Source: Pedobacter jeongneungensis (GTDB taxonomy: Bacteria > Bacteroidota > Bacteroidia > Sphingobacteriales > Sphingobacteriaceae). From it: a DNA stretch of 64,000 nt. The notes beneath the pieces were generated by a model. That model saw only the letters and a list, made by a program, of their open reading frames with translations. It made no database searches and was not told the DNA's origin. This document shows, in pieces, positions 1 through 8,396 of the stretch. The translations under genes and the position numbers were made by a program. The stretch lies in NCBI RefSeq assembly GCF_000633455.1, contig NZ_AYMG01000006.1:62001-126000 (forward strand). Reading direction: 5' to 3'. Within the stretch, counting starts at the first letter, position 1; each line of letters begins with the position of its first letter.

Positions 1-478
1 CGGTATCTTTCCATATTTCGGGGCCTGTGGTTTTATAATGTGCCATGTAATTATCCGGGTTGGCAAACTGGTTTAACAGGAAATATCCTTTGCTACTGCC
101 CTTCTCTTCGGCATAATCGCGGCAATCTTCAATACTTTCCAATAAAGTTACCTTAGCGCCAAAAGCTTCCATTGTCACCTTACGCTCGCGGGTAGAATTG
201 ACTGGCATTACCAGTTCGATATCTAAATTGTATAAACTGGCAATCATGGCCAAAGCAATTCCGGTGTTACCACTTGTAGCCTCCACCAATTTAGTACCTT
301 TTGCTATTTCGCCACGTTCTATCGCACTTCTGATCATGTTGAGCGACGCCCTGTCTTTTACGCTACCACCCGGATTATTGCCTTCTAATTTTGCAAAAAC
401 CTTTACAGCCGGATTGATATTCATTTTTTGAAGCTCAGCCATTGGCGTATTTCCGATCAGATCGATTATTCCTGCCAT
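1..478 (-). CDS. cysM: Cysteine synthase (O-acetylserine sulfhydrylase), C-terminus beyond the left edge
   Basis: PLP enzyme that makes cysteine from O-acetylserine and sulfide in the cytoplasm. I translated the minus strand from the ATG at 476-478: it begins MAGIIDLIGNTPMAEL and contains the PLP-lysine motif NPGGSVKDR near residue 40 and the substrate loop TSGNTGIA near residue 70, both diagnostic of the CysK/CysM family. About 159 residues are in the window; the rest lies beyond base 1. It starts 11 bases after the stop of the serine acetyltransferase gene, so the two form a cysE-cysM operon in pathway order. CysK and CysM cannot be separated confidently from this part; the family call itself is secure. 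Confidence 0.93.
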   Translation of the reverse strand, partial: MAGIIDLIGNTPMAELQKMNINPAVKVFAKLEGNNPGGSVKDRASLNMIRSAIERGEIAKGTKLVEATSGNTGIALAMIASLYNLDIELVMPVNSTRERKVTMEAFGAKVTLLESIEDCRDYAEEKGSSKGYFLLNQFANPDNYMAHYKTTGPEIWKDT

Positions 479-489
479 TATATTTTGTA

Positions 490-1302
490 TTAATTGGTTT
501 CTTTATGATTTCTTATGGTAATGATTGGTGAGTGATATGCAGTGGAGAAAGCTGGAATACTTTCGGTAAGCCATACGTTACCCCCAATAATGCTATCGTG
601 CCCGATGATGGTTTCACCACCCAATATGGTGGCGCCTGAGTAAATCACAACCCGGTCTTCTACTGTTGGATGACGTTTACTGCCAGCTAAAGTTTTTTTC
701 ACACTCAAAGCCCCCAGCGTTACACCCTGGTATAGTTTTACATAACGGCCAATCGTACTGGTTTCGCCGATTACGATTCCGGTACCATGATCGATATGAA
801 AATATTCGCCAATACTCGCTGCCGGATGGATATCGATTCCCGTTTTAGAATGGGCATATTCAGTCAAAATCCTGGGCACTAAGGGTATACCAAAATTATA
901 CAGTAAATGAGCAATCCGGTAAAAACAGATGGCATAAAAACCGGGATAAGTCCTGATGACTTCGAACCTGCTTTGCGCCGCGGGGTCGCCTTCATAAATG
1001 GCCAGTATATCGGTATTCAATACACGGTATAGCGCTGGCAGTTCTGCAAAAAAATGACCTGCTGCATTTTTACACTCACTGTTCCTTAATTTACAACTTG
1101 CCGAAATAATATCATAAAGTTCGAGCTCTAAAGCCGATACCTGTTCTTTAACTTCCTCAACCGTTAAAAATACCTTAAGTGCATTTTCTGGAAAAAGTAC
1201 CTGGATCAGTTTCTCTGCCCAACGGGATATTACTTCATTCGGCGGTATATTGTGTTGCTCAAGTGGGTTTTTAAATATTTGTTCAAAAAAATGGTTATCC
1301 AT
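490..1302 (-). CDS. cysE: Serine O-acetyltransferase
   Basis: Transfers acetyl from acetyl-CoA to serine, giving O-acetylserine for the cysteine synthase encoded just downstream. The protein has 270 residues. An alpha-helical N-terminal part (about 1-150) carries EGDPAA near 104-109, and a left-handed beta-helix of hexapeptide repeats covers about 155-250. The catalytic histidines of the family are visible in DHGTG (His172) and KRHP (His211). The ATG start is preceded by a plausible Bacteroidota promoter. The C-terminal tail after the beta-helix is short, as in other Bacteroidota SATs, so tight cysteine feedback cannot be judged from the sequence. Confidence 0.95.
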   Translation of the reverse strand: MDNHFFEQIFKNPLEQHNIPPNEVISRWAEKLIQVLFPENALKVFLTVEEVKEQVSALELELYDIISASCKLRNSECKNAAGHFFAELPALYRVLNTDILAIYEGDPAAQSRFEVIRTYPGFYAICFYRIAHLLYNFGIPLVPRILTEYAHSKTGIDIHPAASIGEYFHIDHGTGIVIGETSTIGRYVKLYQGVTLGALSVKKTLAGSKRHPTVEDRVVIYSGATILGGETIIGHDSIIGGNVWLTESIPAFSTAYHSPIITIRNHKETN

Positions 1303-1358
1303 AACTGGTAGTCAAACCTGGCCGATCTGCTCATCGACTAGATATATAGATTTAATCG

Positions 1359-1387
1359 CTAATGTAGGTTTTGTTTTTTTAAACCAA
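1359..1387 (-). promoter_or_regulatory. Predicted promoter of the cysE-cysM operon
   Basis: On the minus strand a TTG (1387-1385) lies 18 bases before TACATTAG (1366-1359), which matches the Bacteroidota -7 consensus TAnnTTTG at seven of eight positions counting the two free ones. It sits 57 bases before the cysE ATG. Prediction from sequence only. Confidence 0.4.
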
Positions 1388-1437
1388 AACAACTGACCAA
1401 GTTTTATTATAAAAATTGCGGGGAAATAACAAAAAAG

Positions 1438-1735
1438 TCCGGAGTCAGCAGTCCATAGTTGGAAGTCGATTAGCTTGGAGTTGAGAGTTTGGAGTTTGGA
1501 GAAGATTGAATATTCTTCGGTTTGTTACCTTGAAAGATAATTTATTGTATAAAAATACCCTCGAGTTACCTTCATTTCGAGCGGACCCGATAGCTATCGG
1601 ATGCAACGCAGTCGAGAACCACGATTGCTCAGCGAAGCTAATCTATCTGGATAGATCTCTCCACTTCGCGTTGCTCCGGTTGAGATGACTATGCGACCAA
1701 TTAACCAATGACCAACGAACTAACAAATACTCCTT
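1438..1735. repeat. Composite intergenic repeat region (family B element plus low-complexity flanks)
   Basis: The gap 1303-1795 holds no convincing gene. 1438-1503 is an AGTCC/GGAGT/TTGGAGT-rich low-complexity tract also seen near 6540, 9905 and 42060. 1572-1689 is a family B element: it starts TCATTTCGAGCGGACC, includes the perfect 14-base palindrome CCGATAGCTATCGG at 1587-1600, and ends with TCTCCACTTCGCGTTGCTCC and GAGATGAC. Related copies lie at 6666-6829 and 42138-42347. 1692-1735 is an AACCAATTAACC-like tract. These are probably degenerate non-coding repeats. Confidence 0.7.
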
Positions 1736-1795
1736 TAAGGAATAAGAATAACTCATTTTCTCAAAACAAGACCAATATGTCAATGTTACCAATAC

Positions 1796-1975
1796 ATGGT
1801 GATTACTTTGGAAACGACTATAAAAGAATTAGATAAGATTTATATCGGCGAGGAAATCACTTTCGAGAAGAAGTCTGGTCTGGTATTTCGTATTGCAATT
1901 TTTAAGTCGGTGAGCATTTCCAGTTATATTTTCCAGTTGGTTAACGGCGAAATTATTATTATCCGCAGGAACTAG
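1796..1975 (+). CDS. Possible small protein of 59 residues, unknown function
   Basis: An open frame from the ATG at 1796 to the TAG at 1973-1975 encodes a protein beginning MVITLETTIKELDKIYIG and ending with a lysine/isoleucine-rich stretch and IIIIRRN. Composition and codon choice look more coding-like than the overlapping minus-strand frame. No signal peptide, no recognised family and no clear ribosome binding site. It could be a relic of a larger gene. Convergent with the cytochrome-type gene at 2045. Confidence 0.3.
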   Translation: MVITLETTIKELDKIYIGEEITFEKKSGLVFRIAIFKSVSISSYIFQLVNGEIIIIRRN

Positions 1976-2002
1976 CTTTAGCAGCACCATTGTATAGTAA
2001 AA

Positions 2003-2035
2003 GCATTTCCGGATCGGTATTGCGACCGGAAATGC
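2003..2035 (-). terminator. Predicted Rho-independent terminator of the propeller/cytochrome gene
   Basis: A perfect 10-base inverted repeat, GCATTTCCGG (2003-2012) and CCGGAAATGC (2026-2035), with a 13-base loop lies 9 bases past the stop codon at 2045. Read on the minus strand it is followed by TTTTACT, a short T tract. Confidence 0.6.
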
Positions 2036-2044
2036 GATCATTCA

Positions 2045-4651
2045 TTATTTTTTCTGTTCTGATAAAAAGGTAACCAAAGAGGCTAGTTCTTCGTAAGATA
2101 AAGAATTGGCCAAACCCTCTGGCATCATGGAGTTTTCCATTTCTTTACGTGATAAAATATCACCTGCTTTGATGGTGAAAACCTCACCTGCAATATTACG
2201 CATCACTACTTTAGCAGCCGTTTCTTCGGTAATAAAGCCCATATAAGTTCGGTCGCCTTTTGCAGTGATCATTACCGTGGCAAAACCCTGCGATATAGAA
2301 GCACTTGGTTTTAAAATCGATTCCGCAATCTGTTCGCGGTTCATGATCGAGCCAATCTGCCCCATAAACGGACCTTTCATTTTTTCGGTTTTGCTTAAAC
2401 TATGGCAGGCGATACAGCCCTGGTTGTTGAATATATTTCTGCCTTTTAAAGGATCGCCCTGTAATTTATTGATGGCCAACAATACATCTTCAATAGATGA
2501 TTTACCTACCTGACCTTTTTTGTTTTTGATTTTTTCGAGATCAATTTTTGGTTCTTCGGTTGCAGCCACTTTTTCTTCTTCGGCAAATTCAGCGATGTCC
2601 ATCCTTTGGCGAGAATTTAAATCAACATAAAACTGTTTGCCTTGTGCACCAGCTTTTGTTGCCTCCTCTTTCAAAAATTTCTCGATAGCAGGCGAACCTT
2701 CCCAACTTACGGCCTTAAAATAAGGACCATGCGAATCAGGACGTGTGCCCCACCACCAGGAAGCATCGTAAGCAATTTCTTTTTTATACAAACGGCCCAA
2801 AGTAATCAGGATCTGCTGTTTCAATTTCTCATCTGTTGATTGTTTGTAGTTAGCAATTAAACCATTAACCACTTTTTCATCATGCATGTAACGCAATGCC
2901 CAAAGTGCAAGTGTTGAGTTTTCGGTTTTAACAGCAGCGAGCAGCGCATCAACAGCATTGAGCTCAACCAAAGCTCGTACTGCCAGGTGTGGCAATATAA
3001 TGGCTGCATTTGGCGTAGCATGCGGACCTTCGGTGCCTTTTGCAGGCGCTACAAATGAAGCCGGAACTTTAGTTTGTAAAAGTACATTGGCAACTTCTGG
3101 TCTGCCCAAGCGGTTTAAACCAATAATCGAAGCCGCCTGAACACGCGGCGAAGCATCTTTTAATCCTTCTAAAAACGGTTCAACAGGTACTTTACTAATG
3201 TAAGTTTTACGGTCAGCAAGTGCTTTTAAAGCAAACTCTTTTAAAGCATTGTCTTTTGTAAATCCGACTAAAGTTTCAATACCGTTTTCTTTGGTCAGCT
3301 GTGCATAAGTATATAAGCCAGCGATACGCACATCGAGCGCTAAACTTTGATCGGAAGCAGTTTTTAAAGCCGTTTCGATTGCCTGTTTATTGTTACGCGA
3401 AACCAGTTCTTGCGAAGCGTTTAAACGTGCAACTGCACTATTGGATTTTAATAATTCTGTTAACTTTTTAATGGAAAGTTTCTTAACATCCGGAAAAGCT
3501 TTATAAGTCCAGTTGTTTGGCACAGCACGCACAATATATCCTTTATCAGGGCTTCCTGAATAACCTGCACCATCCCATGCTGAAAGATAAAGCCTTCCCG
3601 ATCCATCTACATCCAGATCGGTAATCTGCGCCAATTTGATAAATTCTTCATCCTTTTGGGTAAAAGTTGGCCCATCAGCCGTAACCCTGTGGATATAAAG
3701 CATACTTCTGCCCCAATCGGCCATCATCGGTACGTGGTTATATTTTTCAGGCCAGTTCGGCTCATCCATAAATAAAGCACCAGTACCCGATCCACCACCT
3801 AAATCGGCCAATGCAGGAATAATTTCGTCGGTAAAATTCTGGAATAAAACCGGATAACCGTATTCACCAGATTGAATGTGATGCGAAAAACGCACGTTCC
3901 ATCCTTCACCATCATTGGTATTTTCGCGGGTAAAAACGTTCATATACGGATCGATGGCTACATCATATACATTACGCGTACCGTGAGTGTAAACCTCCAT
4001 TTCGGTTCCATCCGGGCGTACACGCAAAATACCACCACCTAACATGGTTAACTTTTTGCCTGAACGGTCTACCGCGTCATGAAAGCCAAAATCGCCAACA
4101 GAGATATAAATCCAGCCGTCAATTCCCATCCTGATGCCATTGGTGGCATGATCGGTTCCACGCTCGCGGATATATTTAGCATTACTGATGTGTTCGATAA
4201 GCGGTTTTTCAGGGCCATCGGCTTTTCCGTCACCATCTTTATCTTCAAAAACAACTAAATTCATGCCTGTAGCCTGTTTTGTTTCTTTAGAAAAGGTGGT
4301 ATGTAGTACAAATACCTGGCTTCCCTGCACAATAATACCGCGGGGGTTATCTACTTCAGCAAAATCAATATGCTGGTCCATTTTGCCATCATTGTCTTTA
4401 TCGATGAGTTTAAGGATATGGCCTTTGCCCGGGTCTTTACCCAGAGAGCCGATCATATCAACACCCACATATACCTCACCTGTTGGGGCAACGGCCAAAC
4501 AAGCCGGACTAGGCGTAACATCGGGGCCAGCGAAGTTGGTTATGGTTAATTCTGAAGGTGGTACAGGCTGTACCTTTGGTTCTTGAAAAAAGCTTTTTAT
4601 TCCAAAAAAGAACAAAGCGAAGGAAATTAAGCTAAGAGAAAATTTGATCAT
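2045..4651 (-). CDS. Secreted PQQ/NHL-type beta-propeller dehydrogenase with HEAT repeats and C-terminal cytochrome c domain
   Basis: 868-residue exported protein with an N-terminal signal segment (about 1-22). Residues about 35-400 form a beta-propeller of the membrane-bound dehydrogenase type best known from Planctomycetes and Verrucomicrobia, with DKDGDGKADG-like acidic loops that probably bind calcium. Residues about 410-640 are alpha-helical HEAT-like repeats. The C-terminal 130 residues are a cytochrome c domain with one heme motif CIACH (Cys746-His750) and a likely distal Met in MMPEGL near 842. By family knowledge such proteins are periplasmic or surface oxidoreductases, often of sugars; the substrate is not known. 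It stands alone and is convergent with the 59-residue frame. Full length, with no sign of decay. Confidence 0.85.
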   Translation of the reverse strand: MIKFSLSLISFALFFFGIKSFFQEPKVQPVPPSELTITNFAGPDVTPSPACLAVAPTGEVYVGVDMIGSLGKDPGKGHILKLIDKDNDGKMDQHIDFAEVDNPRGIIVQGSQVFVLHTTFSKETKQATGMNLVVFEDKDGDGKADGPEKPLIEHISNAKYIRERGTDHATNGIRMGIDGWIYISVGDFGFHDAVDRSGKKLTMLGGGILRVRPDGTEMEVYTHGTRNVYDVAIDPYMNVFTRENTNDGEGWNVRFSHHIQSGEYGYPVLFQNFTDEIIPALADLGGGSGTGALFMDEPNWPEKYNHVPMMADWGRSMLYIHRVTADGPTFTQKDEEFIKLAQITDLDVDGSGRLYLSAWDGAGYSGSPDKGYIVRAVPNNWTYKAFPDVKKLSIKKLTELLKSNSAVARLNASQELVSRNNKQAIETALKTASDQSLALDVRIAGLYTYAQLTKENGIETLVGFTKDNALKEFALKALADRKTYISKVPVEPFLEGLKDASPRVQAASIIGLNRLGRPEVANVLLQTKVPASFVAPAKGTEGPHATPNAAIILPHLAVRALVELNAVDALLAAVKTENSTLALWALRYMHDEKVVNGLIANYKQSTDEKLKQQILITLGRLYKKEIAYDASWWWGTRPDSHGPYFKAVSWEGSPAIEKFLKEEATKAGAQGKQFYVDLNSRQRMDIAEFAEEEKVAATEEPKIDLEKIKNKKGQVGKSSIEDVLLAINKLQGDPLKGRNIFNNQGCIACHSLSKTEKMKGPFMGQIGSIMNREQIAESILKPSASISQGFATVMITAKGDRTYMGFITEETAAKVVMRNIAGEVFTIKAGDILSRKEMENSMMPEGLANSLSYEELASLVTFLSEQKK

Positions 4652-4962
4652 TTGTGTGTTATTGTTTTTTGGTTAGTTGTGTGGTAAACATACAAAAAAA
4701 TCTAAATTACCTTTTGCCACAATTTTGTGTTAATTGGATTATGCGACTCACAAGATATCAGGAATTAGCATTTCTTTACAAGAAAAGCAGTTAGATTGAA
4801 AAATAAACAGGGTAAACCATAATAATCACAGGAAATTGCAGGCTAAAAACCATTAAAAACAATCAATTTTCAGAAATAAGTAAATTATCGCCATTTCTAT
4901 TTGGTAAATAAGAGATATTTTATTATATTTACTAAATCCAACATTCATTAAATCAGTACGTT
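4652..4962. other. AT-rich intergenic region between divergent genes
   Basis: No gene or strong palindrome seen. It must hold the promoter of the propeller/cytochrome gene (minus strand), which I could not place with confidence, and the promoter of the small membrane protein gene (listed separately). Confidence 0.5.
4901..4931 (+). promoter_or_regulatory. Predicted promoter of the 56-residue membrane protein gene
   Basis: TTG at 4901-4903 and TATATTTA at 4924-4931 (TAnnTTTG with the last base changed) are separated by 20 bases, within the range known for Bacteroidota promoters. The ATG follows 31 bases later. Confidence 0.35.
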
Positions 4963-5133
4963 ATGAAAAATATTTTTTATTTCTTCCTGACTGCCCTGAT
5001 CTCCTCCATTGCGTTGTTGCTTACAAAGGATTCATTTGATCCTGAACTGGTTTACAGCACAGTGGTGTTAATATGGATTCTGTACATCTGGTACCATATT
5101 TATGCTGCTGATAAGAGGAATTACAGCGAGTAG
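4963..5133 (+). CDS. Small membrane protein of 56 residues, unknown function
   Basis: ATG at 4963, TAG at 5131-5133. The protein begins MKNIFYFFLTALISSIALL and has two hydrophobic segments, about 3-21 and 30-48, separated by a short acidic loop (KDSFDPE), then a charged tail (ADKRNYSE). This is the pattern of a two-pass inner-membrane miniprotein. No family recognised. Codon use matches neighbouring genes and the reading frame is clean, so I regard it as real. It stands alone upstream of the desaturase. Confidence 0.6.
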   Translation: MKNIFYFFLTALISSIALLLTKDSFDPELVYSTVVLIWILYIWYHIYAADKRNYSE

Positions 5134-5456
5134 CTTGTATCTTCATTAGGTTTTATATCCCGCAAAAATTGTGAGAACTAAAAGCATATTGCCTTATATT
5201 TTTGCCCGCCCTTTCCCCTACACCATCATCATATTAAGATTTAGCCAAAATGAAACATTTTTTTAACTAAATGGCGCTTTTATTTAACGTTTCATGTAGG
5301 TAAATCACTAACTAAAGTTATTACCTTCGTTGAAAAACTAAAACAAGCAGATTTACGTTTGTATTAAACACAGGGCAAATTGCCTTGAGGAAACAAAAAA
5401 GCTTAATGAACTTGGAGTATCGACCTTGTACATGGGGTAGATAAGAGTACAAGATC
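5134..5456. other. Intergenic leader region of the desaturase gene
   Basis: No gene seen. A TACCTTCG (5322-5329), a common variant of the Bacteroidota -7 element, is present but lacks a TTG at the usual distance. If used, it gives a leader of about 120 bases that ends in the hairpin listed at 5425-5453. Confidence 0.4.
5425..5453 (+). promoter_or_regulatory. Hairpin directly before the desaturase start codon
   Basis: CTTGTAC (5425-5431) and GTACAAG (5447-5453) form a perfect 7-base stem around a 15-base GGGG-containing loop, ending 3 bases before the ATG at 5457. In the mRNA this would sit across the ribosome docking region. Structure is seen; a regulatory role is inference. Confidence 0.35.
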
Positions 5457-6536
5457 ATGAAATTAAAAGCAAAATTCCCATGTTTATCGGGAAACTCCTT
5501 TTACGCTGAGGTACGCCGCAGGGTAAACAACGACTTTAAAGAGAACAACAGAAGTACCAATGCCAATAAACTGATGTGGTTTAAGGCCTGTCTTTTCCTT
5601 ACAGTATTTCTGGCACTGTATTTAATTATACTGCTTTTACCCTTACACACCCTCATCCTTACGGGATTAACCATTTTGCTGGGCGCAACCTGTGCATTTA
5701 TCGGTTTCAACATTTGTCACGATGCCATTCACGGTTCTTTTTCAAGTTCTAAACGCACCAATTCGTTTTTCAGTTTTCTGTTTAATATGGTAGGGGCTAA
5801 TCCTTATGTTTGGAACATTACGCATAATGTGGTACACCATACTTATACGAATATTCCCGGGCATGATGAAGATATTGAAGTGGCGCCGGGACTGATCCGT
5901 ATATGTAATGAAGATGAATTAAAACCACACCAGCGTTTTCAGCAATGGTATGCTTTTCCTTTATATAGCCTGGCCTCGCTATCCTGGGTTTTCAGGAAAG
6001 ATTATAAAAAGTTTTTCCAGAAAAGTGTTGGTGCTCACCAGAGCAAGCACCCGAAAGTTGAATATTTTAACCTGTTTTTCTACAAATTCCTTTACTATTT
6101 CATTTTTATAGGACTACCTATACTGGTGATGCCACTGCTGTGGTGGCAGGTTGTAATCGGTTTTGTAATATTACACATGGCCCAAGGCTTAACAATGGGA
6201 CTCGTTTTCCAACTGGCACATGTAGTAGAAGGCACAACTTTCCCTTTAACCAATGCGGAAGGTAACATGGAAGAGGCCTGGGCGGAACACCAGATGCGTA
6301 CCACCGCTAACTTTGCTACAGAATGCCGTGTTTCAGCATTTCTTCTGGGCGGTTTAAACCGACAGATAGAACATCATCTTTTCCCTAAAATCTGCCACGT
6401 GCATTATGGAAGGATTTCAGGAATTGTTAAACAAACAGCGTTTGAGTTCGGGCTGCCCTATCATGAAAATACCACTTTCTTATCCGCATTACGTTCGCAC
6501 TTTAGGATATTGAAGAAGATGGGAAGAGTTGCTTAG
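5457..6536 (+). CDS. Membrane fatty acid desaturase
   Basis: 359-residue di-iron acyl desaturase of the integral-membrane histidine-box family, introducing a double bond into acyl chains of membrane lipids. All three histidine boxes are present: HDAIH (His88, His92), HNVVHH (His123, His127, His128) and QIEHHLFP (Gln303, His306, His307). The glutamine replacing the first histidine of the third box is typical of front-end or linoleoyl-CoA-type desaturases, but there is no fused cytochrome b5 domain. Hydrophobic segments occur at about 41-85, 100-118 and 205-255. A family member of normal length. Regiospecificity cannot be told from the sequence. Electron donors are not encoded nearby. Confidence 0.9.
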   Translation: MKLKAKFPCLSGNSFYAEVRRRVNNDFKENNRSTNANKLMWFKACLFLTVFLALYLIILLLPLHTLILTGLTILLGATCAFIGFNICHDAIHGSFSSSKRTNSFFSFLFNMVGANPYVWNITHNVVHHTYTNIPGHDEDIEVAPGLIRICNEDELKPHQRFQQWYAFPLYSLASLSWVFRKDYKKFFQKSVGAHQSKHPKVEYFNLFFYKFLYYFIFIGLPILVMPLLWWQVVIGFVILHMAQGLTMGLVFQLAHVVEGTTFPLTNAEGNMEEAWAEHQMRTTANFATECRVSAFLLGGLNRQIEHHLFPKICHVHYGRISGIVKQTAFEFGLPYHENTTFLSALRSHFRILKKMGRVA

Positions 6537-7004
6537 ATTAATCCGGAGTACTGAGTCTTGAGCCCTAAGTCGATTATGCAATTGGTATATATTGATTATT
6601 CAATTAAAGGGTTATTTAATGTATAAAGGTTAATCTAAAAATAGTAGGGTTTAAGTTAAAAATATCGTCATTTCGACTGAATATCACCGATTTAAGCCTT
6701 AGTTTTTATTTACTAATGGTATGCTTGTTTCACAGGTTTCATCAGTAACGTAATGGAGAAATCTTTAAACTTTTCGGCAACATAATTCAAAGATCTCTCC
6801 ACTTCGCGTTGCTTCGGTCGAGATGACGACCAGACTAATGGATTCTGTCTATGGTAGTGGAGAATGGGATTTTAATTAAGCATTCGGCGCCTGGGATCAG
6901 TTAACCAATTAAAACAATTAACCGATTAACCAACCTACCGTCTTTACACAAACTTAACACATTCCCCGTTCCTATAAAAGGCAGATCTTTTTATCTTTAG
7001 CAAC
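6537..7004. repeat. Intergenic region with a family B repeat
   Basis: No gene seen. 6540-6575 is an AGTACTGAGTCTTGAG-like low-complexity tract; 6666-6829 contains the two arms of a family B element (CGTCATTTCGA at 6666 and AGATCTCTCCACTTCGCGTT onward at 6791-6829); 6895-6935 is an AACCAATTAAAAC/TTAACCGATTAACC tract. The last 60 bases should contain the promoter of the SGNH gene (TATCTTTA near 6991 is a possible -7). Confidence 0.6.
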
Positions 7005-7592
7005 ATGTATTGGTACGAAGAAGAGGTTAAGCAATTAGAACGAAAGCATCGCTTAGACCGTGAGCATCCCGGGATTATTTTCTATGGAAGTTCGTCAATA
7101 CGCTTATGGAACAGCCTGGAAGATGATTTCGACTTTACCAAAGTAACCAATCTGGGTTTTGGAGGATCTACCTTAGCTGCCTGTGTATGGTTTTTCGAGA
7201 GGATTATGACCGATTACAAGCCAAAAGCATTGGTGGTTTATGCCGGGGATAATGATTTGGGCGATGGCAGAAACCCTGAAGAGATTTTTATATTTTTCCA
7301 ACAGTTGATGGTTAAAGTTAACCTAAGATTTGGAACAATCCCTTGTTATTTTATTTCTTTAAAACCAAGTATCCACCGCTGGCATATTGCCGATCAGTTT
7401 AGGTACACCAATAACCTTATCGAGAGCGAGATTATCAAACTGAATGGAAACTGGAAATTTATCGATGTATTTAAGAAAATGCTCGATAAATCGGGTCATC
7501 CAAATCCGGCGCTTTACGATCACGATGGACTGCATTTAAGTGAAGAAGGTTACCGTTTATGGACCGAGGTCGTTAAAGAAAAATTAGGTTAA
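7005..7592 (+). CDS. SGNH/GDSL-type hydrolase
   Basis: 195-residue cytoplasmic hydrolase of the SGNH superfamily, probably an esterase or lipase-like enzyme. The family blocks are visible: block I YGSSSIRLW with nucleophile Ser30, block II glycine in GFGGS (about residues 52-56), block III GDND (about 81-84) and block V DGLHLS with Asp174 and His177. No signal peptide. It is followed after 64 bases by an alpha/beta-hydrolase esterase, suggesting a small two-gene unit. The substrate is unknown; SGNH proteins act on lipids, acetylated sugars and other esters. Confidence 0.8.
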   Translation: MYWYEEEVKQLERKHRLDREHPGIIFYGSSSIRLWNSLEDDFDFTKVTNLGFGGSTLAACVWFFERIMTDYKPKALVVYAGDNDLGDGRNPEEIFIFFQQLMVKVNLRFGTIPCYFISLKPSIHRWHIADQFRYTNNLIESEIIKLNGNWKFIDVFKKMLDKSGHPNPALYDHDGLHLSEEGYRLWTEVVKEKLG

Positions 7593-7656
7593 ATCATTAC
7601 TGTTAATTAATATCCCGGTAACATCAGAGCACTATTTTTCCATCAAGATTTAACAG

Positions 7657-8385
7657 ATGAACAGGGAATACCACAAATGGTTCAGCCATAACCTGCAACG
7701 CGATATGGAGTTGCTGGTTTTCGGGTATAGCGGACGTGCAGTTATCTTTTTTCCCACCCGAATGGCCAGATTTTATGATTACGAAAACTGGGGGATTATT
7801 GCTTCATTAAGTCATCAGATCGAAAATGGCGAACTCCAGGTTTTCTGTGTGGATAGCATTGATGGCGAAAGTTTTTACAATGATGATATATTTCCTTCCG
7901 TTAGGATTGAGCGCCATTTACAGTACGAAAAATATCTTTTAGAAGAAGTAATGTCGCTGATCTACCAGAAGAATGATGGTAATTATATAGAAACAGCTGG
8001 TTGTAGCATGGGTGCTTATCATGCCATCAATCTGGCGATGAAATATCCCTGGTTATTTAAAAAGGCGGTGGGCATTAGTGGAAGGTACGATCTTACGGAT
8101 AATATAGGTGATTTCAGGGATCTGTTGAATGGATTTCACGACGAAAAAGTATATTTTAACATGCCGGCGCAATACCTGGCCAACTTAAATGATGATAAAT
8201 TGCTTACAGCAGTTAGAAATATGGAAATTATTTTAGCTGTAGGCGAAACAGATCCATTTTTAAGCGGAAACCAGCACCTCAGCAGCCTCTTATGGGAGAA
8301 AGGTGTACCCAATCAGTTCCACACCTGGGAAAGCAATGCACACCGCCCCCATTATTGGCGAAAAATGGCACCGATGTACATTTAA
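7657..8385 (+). CDS. Alpha/beta-hydrolase, putative esterase family
   Basis: 242-residue protein of the putative-esterase (esterase D / PHB depolymerase-like) group. The nucleophile elbow GCSMGAYHA holds Ser117; GETDPF near 215-220 supplies the likely Asp, and NAHRPHYW near 228-235 the likely His. No signal peptide or membrane segment, so probably cytoplasmic. Lies downstream of the SGNH hydrolase on the same strand and is convergent with the orphan lipoprotein gene, whose stop codon lies 11 bases beyond. The natural substrate is not evident. Confidence 0.75.
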   Translation: MNREYHKWFSHNLQRDMELLVFGYSGRAVIFFPTRMARFYDYENWGIIASLSHQIENGELQVFCVDSIDGESFYNDDIFPSVRIERHLQYEKYLLEEVMSLIYQKNDGNYIETAGCSMGAYHAINLAMKYPWLFKKAVGISGRYDLTDNIGDFRDLLNGFHDEKVYFNMPAQYLANLNDDKLLTAVRNMEIILAVGETDPFLSGNQHLSSLLWEKGVPNQFHTWESNAHRPHYWRKMAPMYI

Positions 8386-8396
8386 AAACCTGTTAA

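Noticed and set aside
1777..1830. Frameshifted longer gene joining a short frame (MSMLPIHGDYFGNDYKRIR) to the 59-residue frame
   Set aside because: Both pieces are too short and there is no homologous family I can name to support a single original gene.
1829..2041. 70-codon minus-strand frame downstream of the propeller/cytochrome gene
   Set aside because: It covers the predicted terminator and the better plus-strand frame at 1796-1975, and its composition is not protein-like.
7005..7592. Pho-box at the SGNH gene (TTAACA in its upstream region)
   Set aside because: Only one half-site; the base pattern 5 bases later is CCCGTT and the spacing to a -7 element does not fit.
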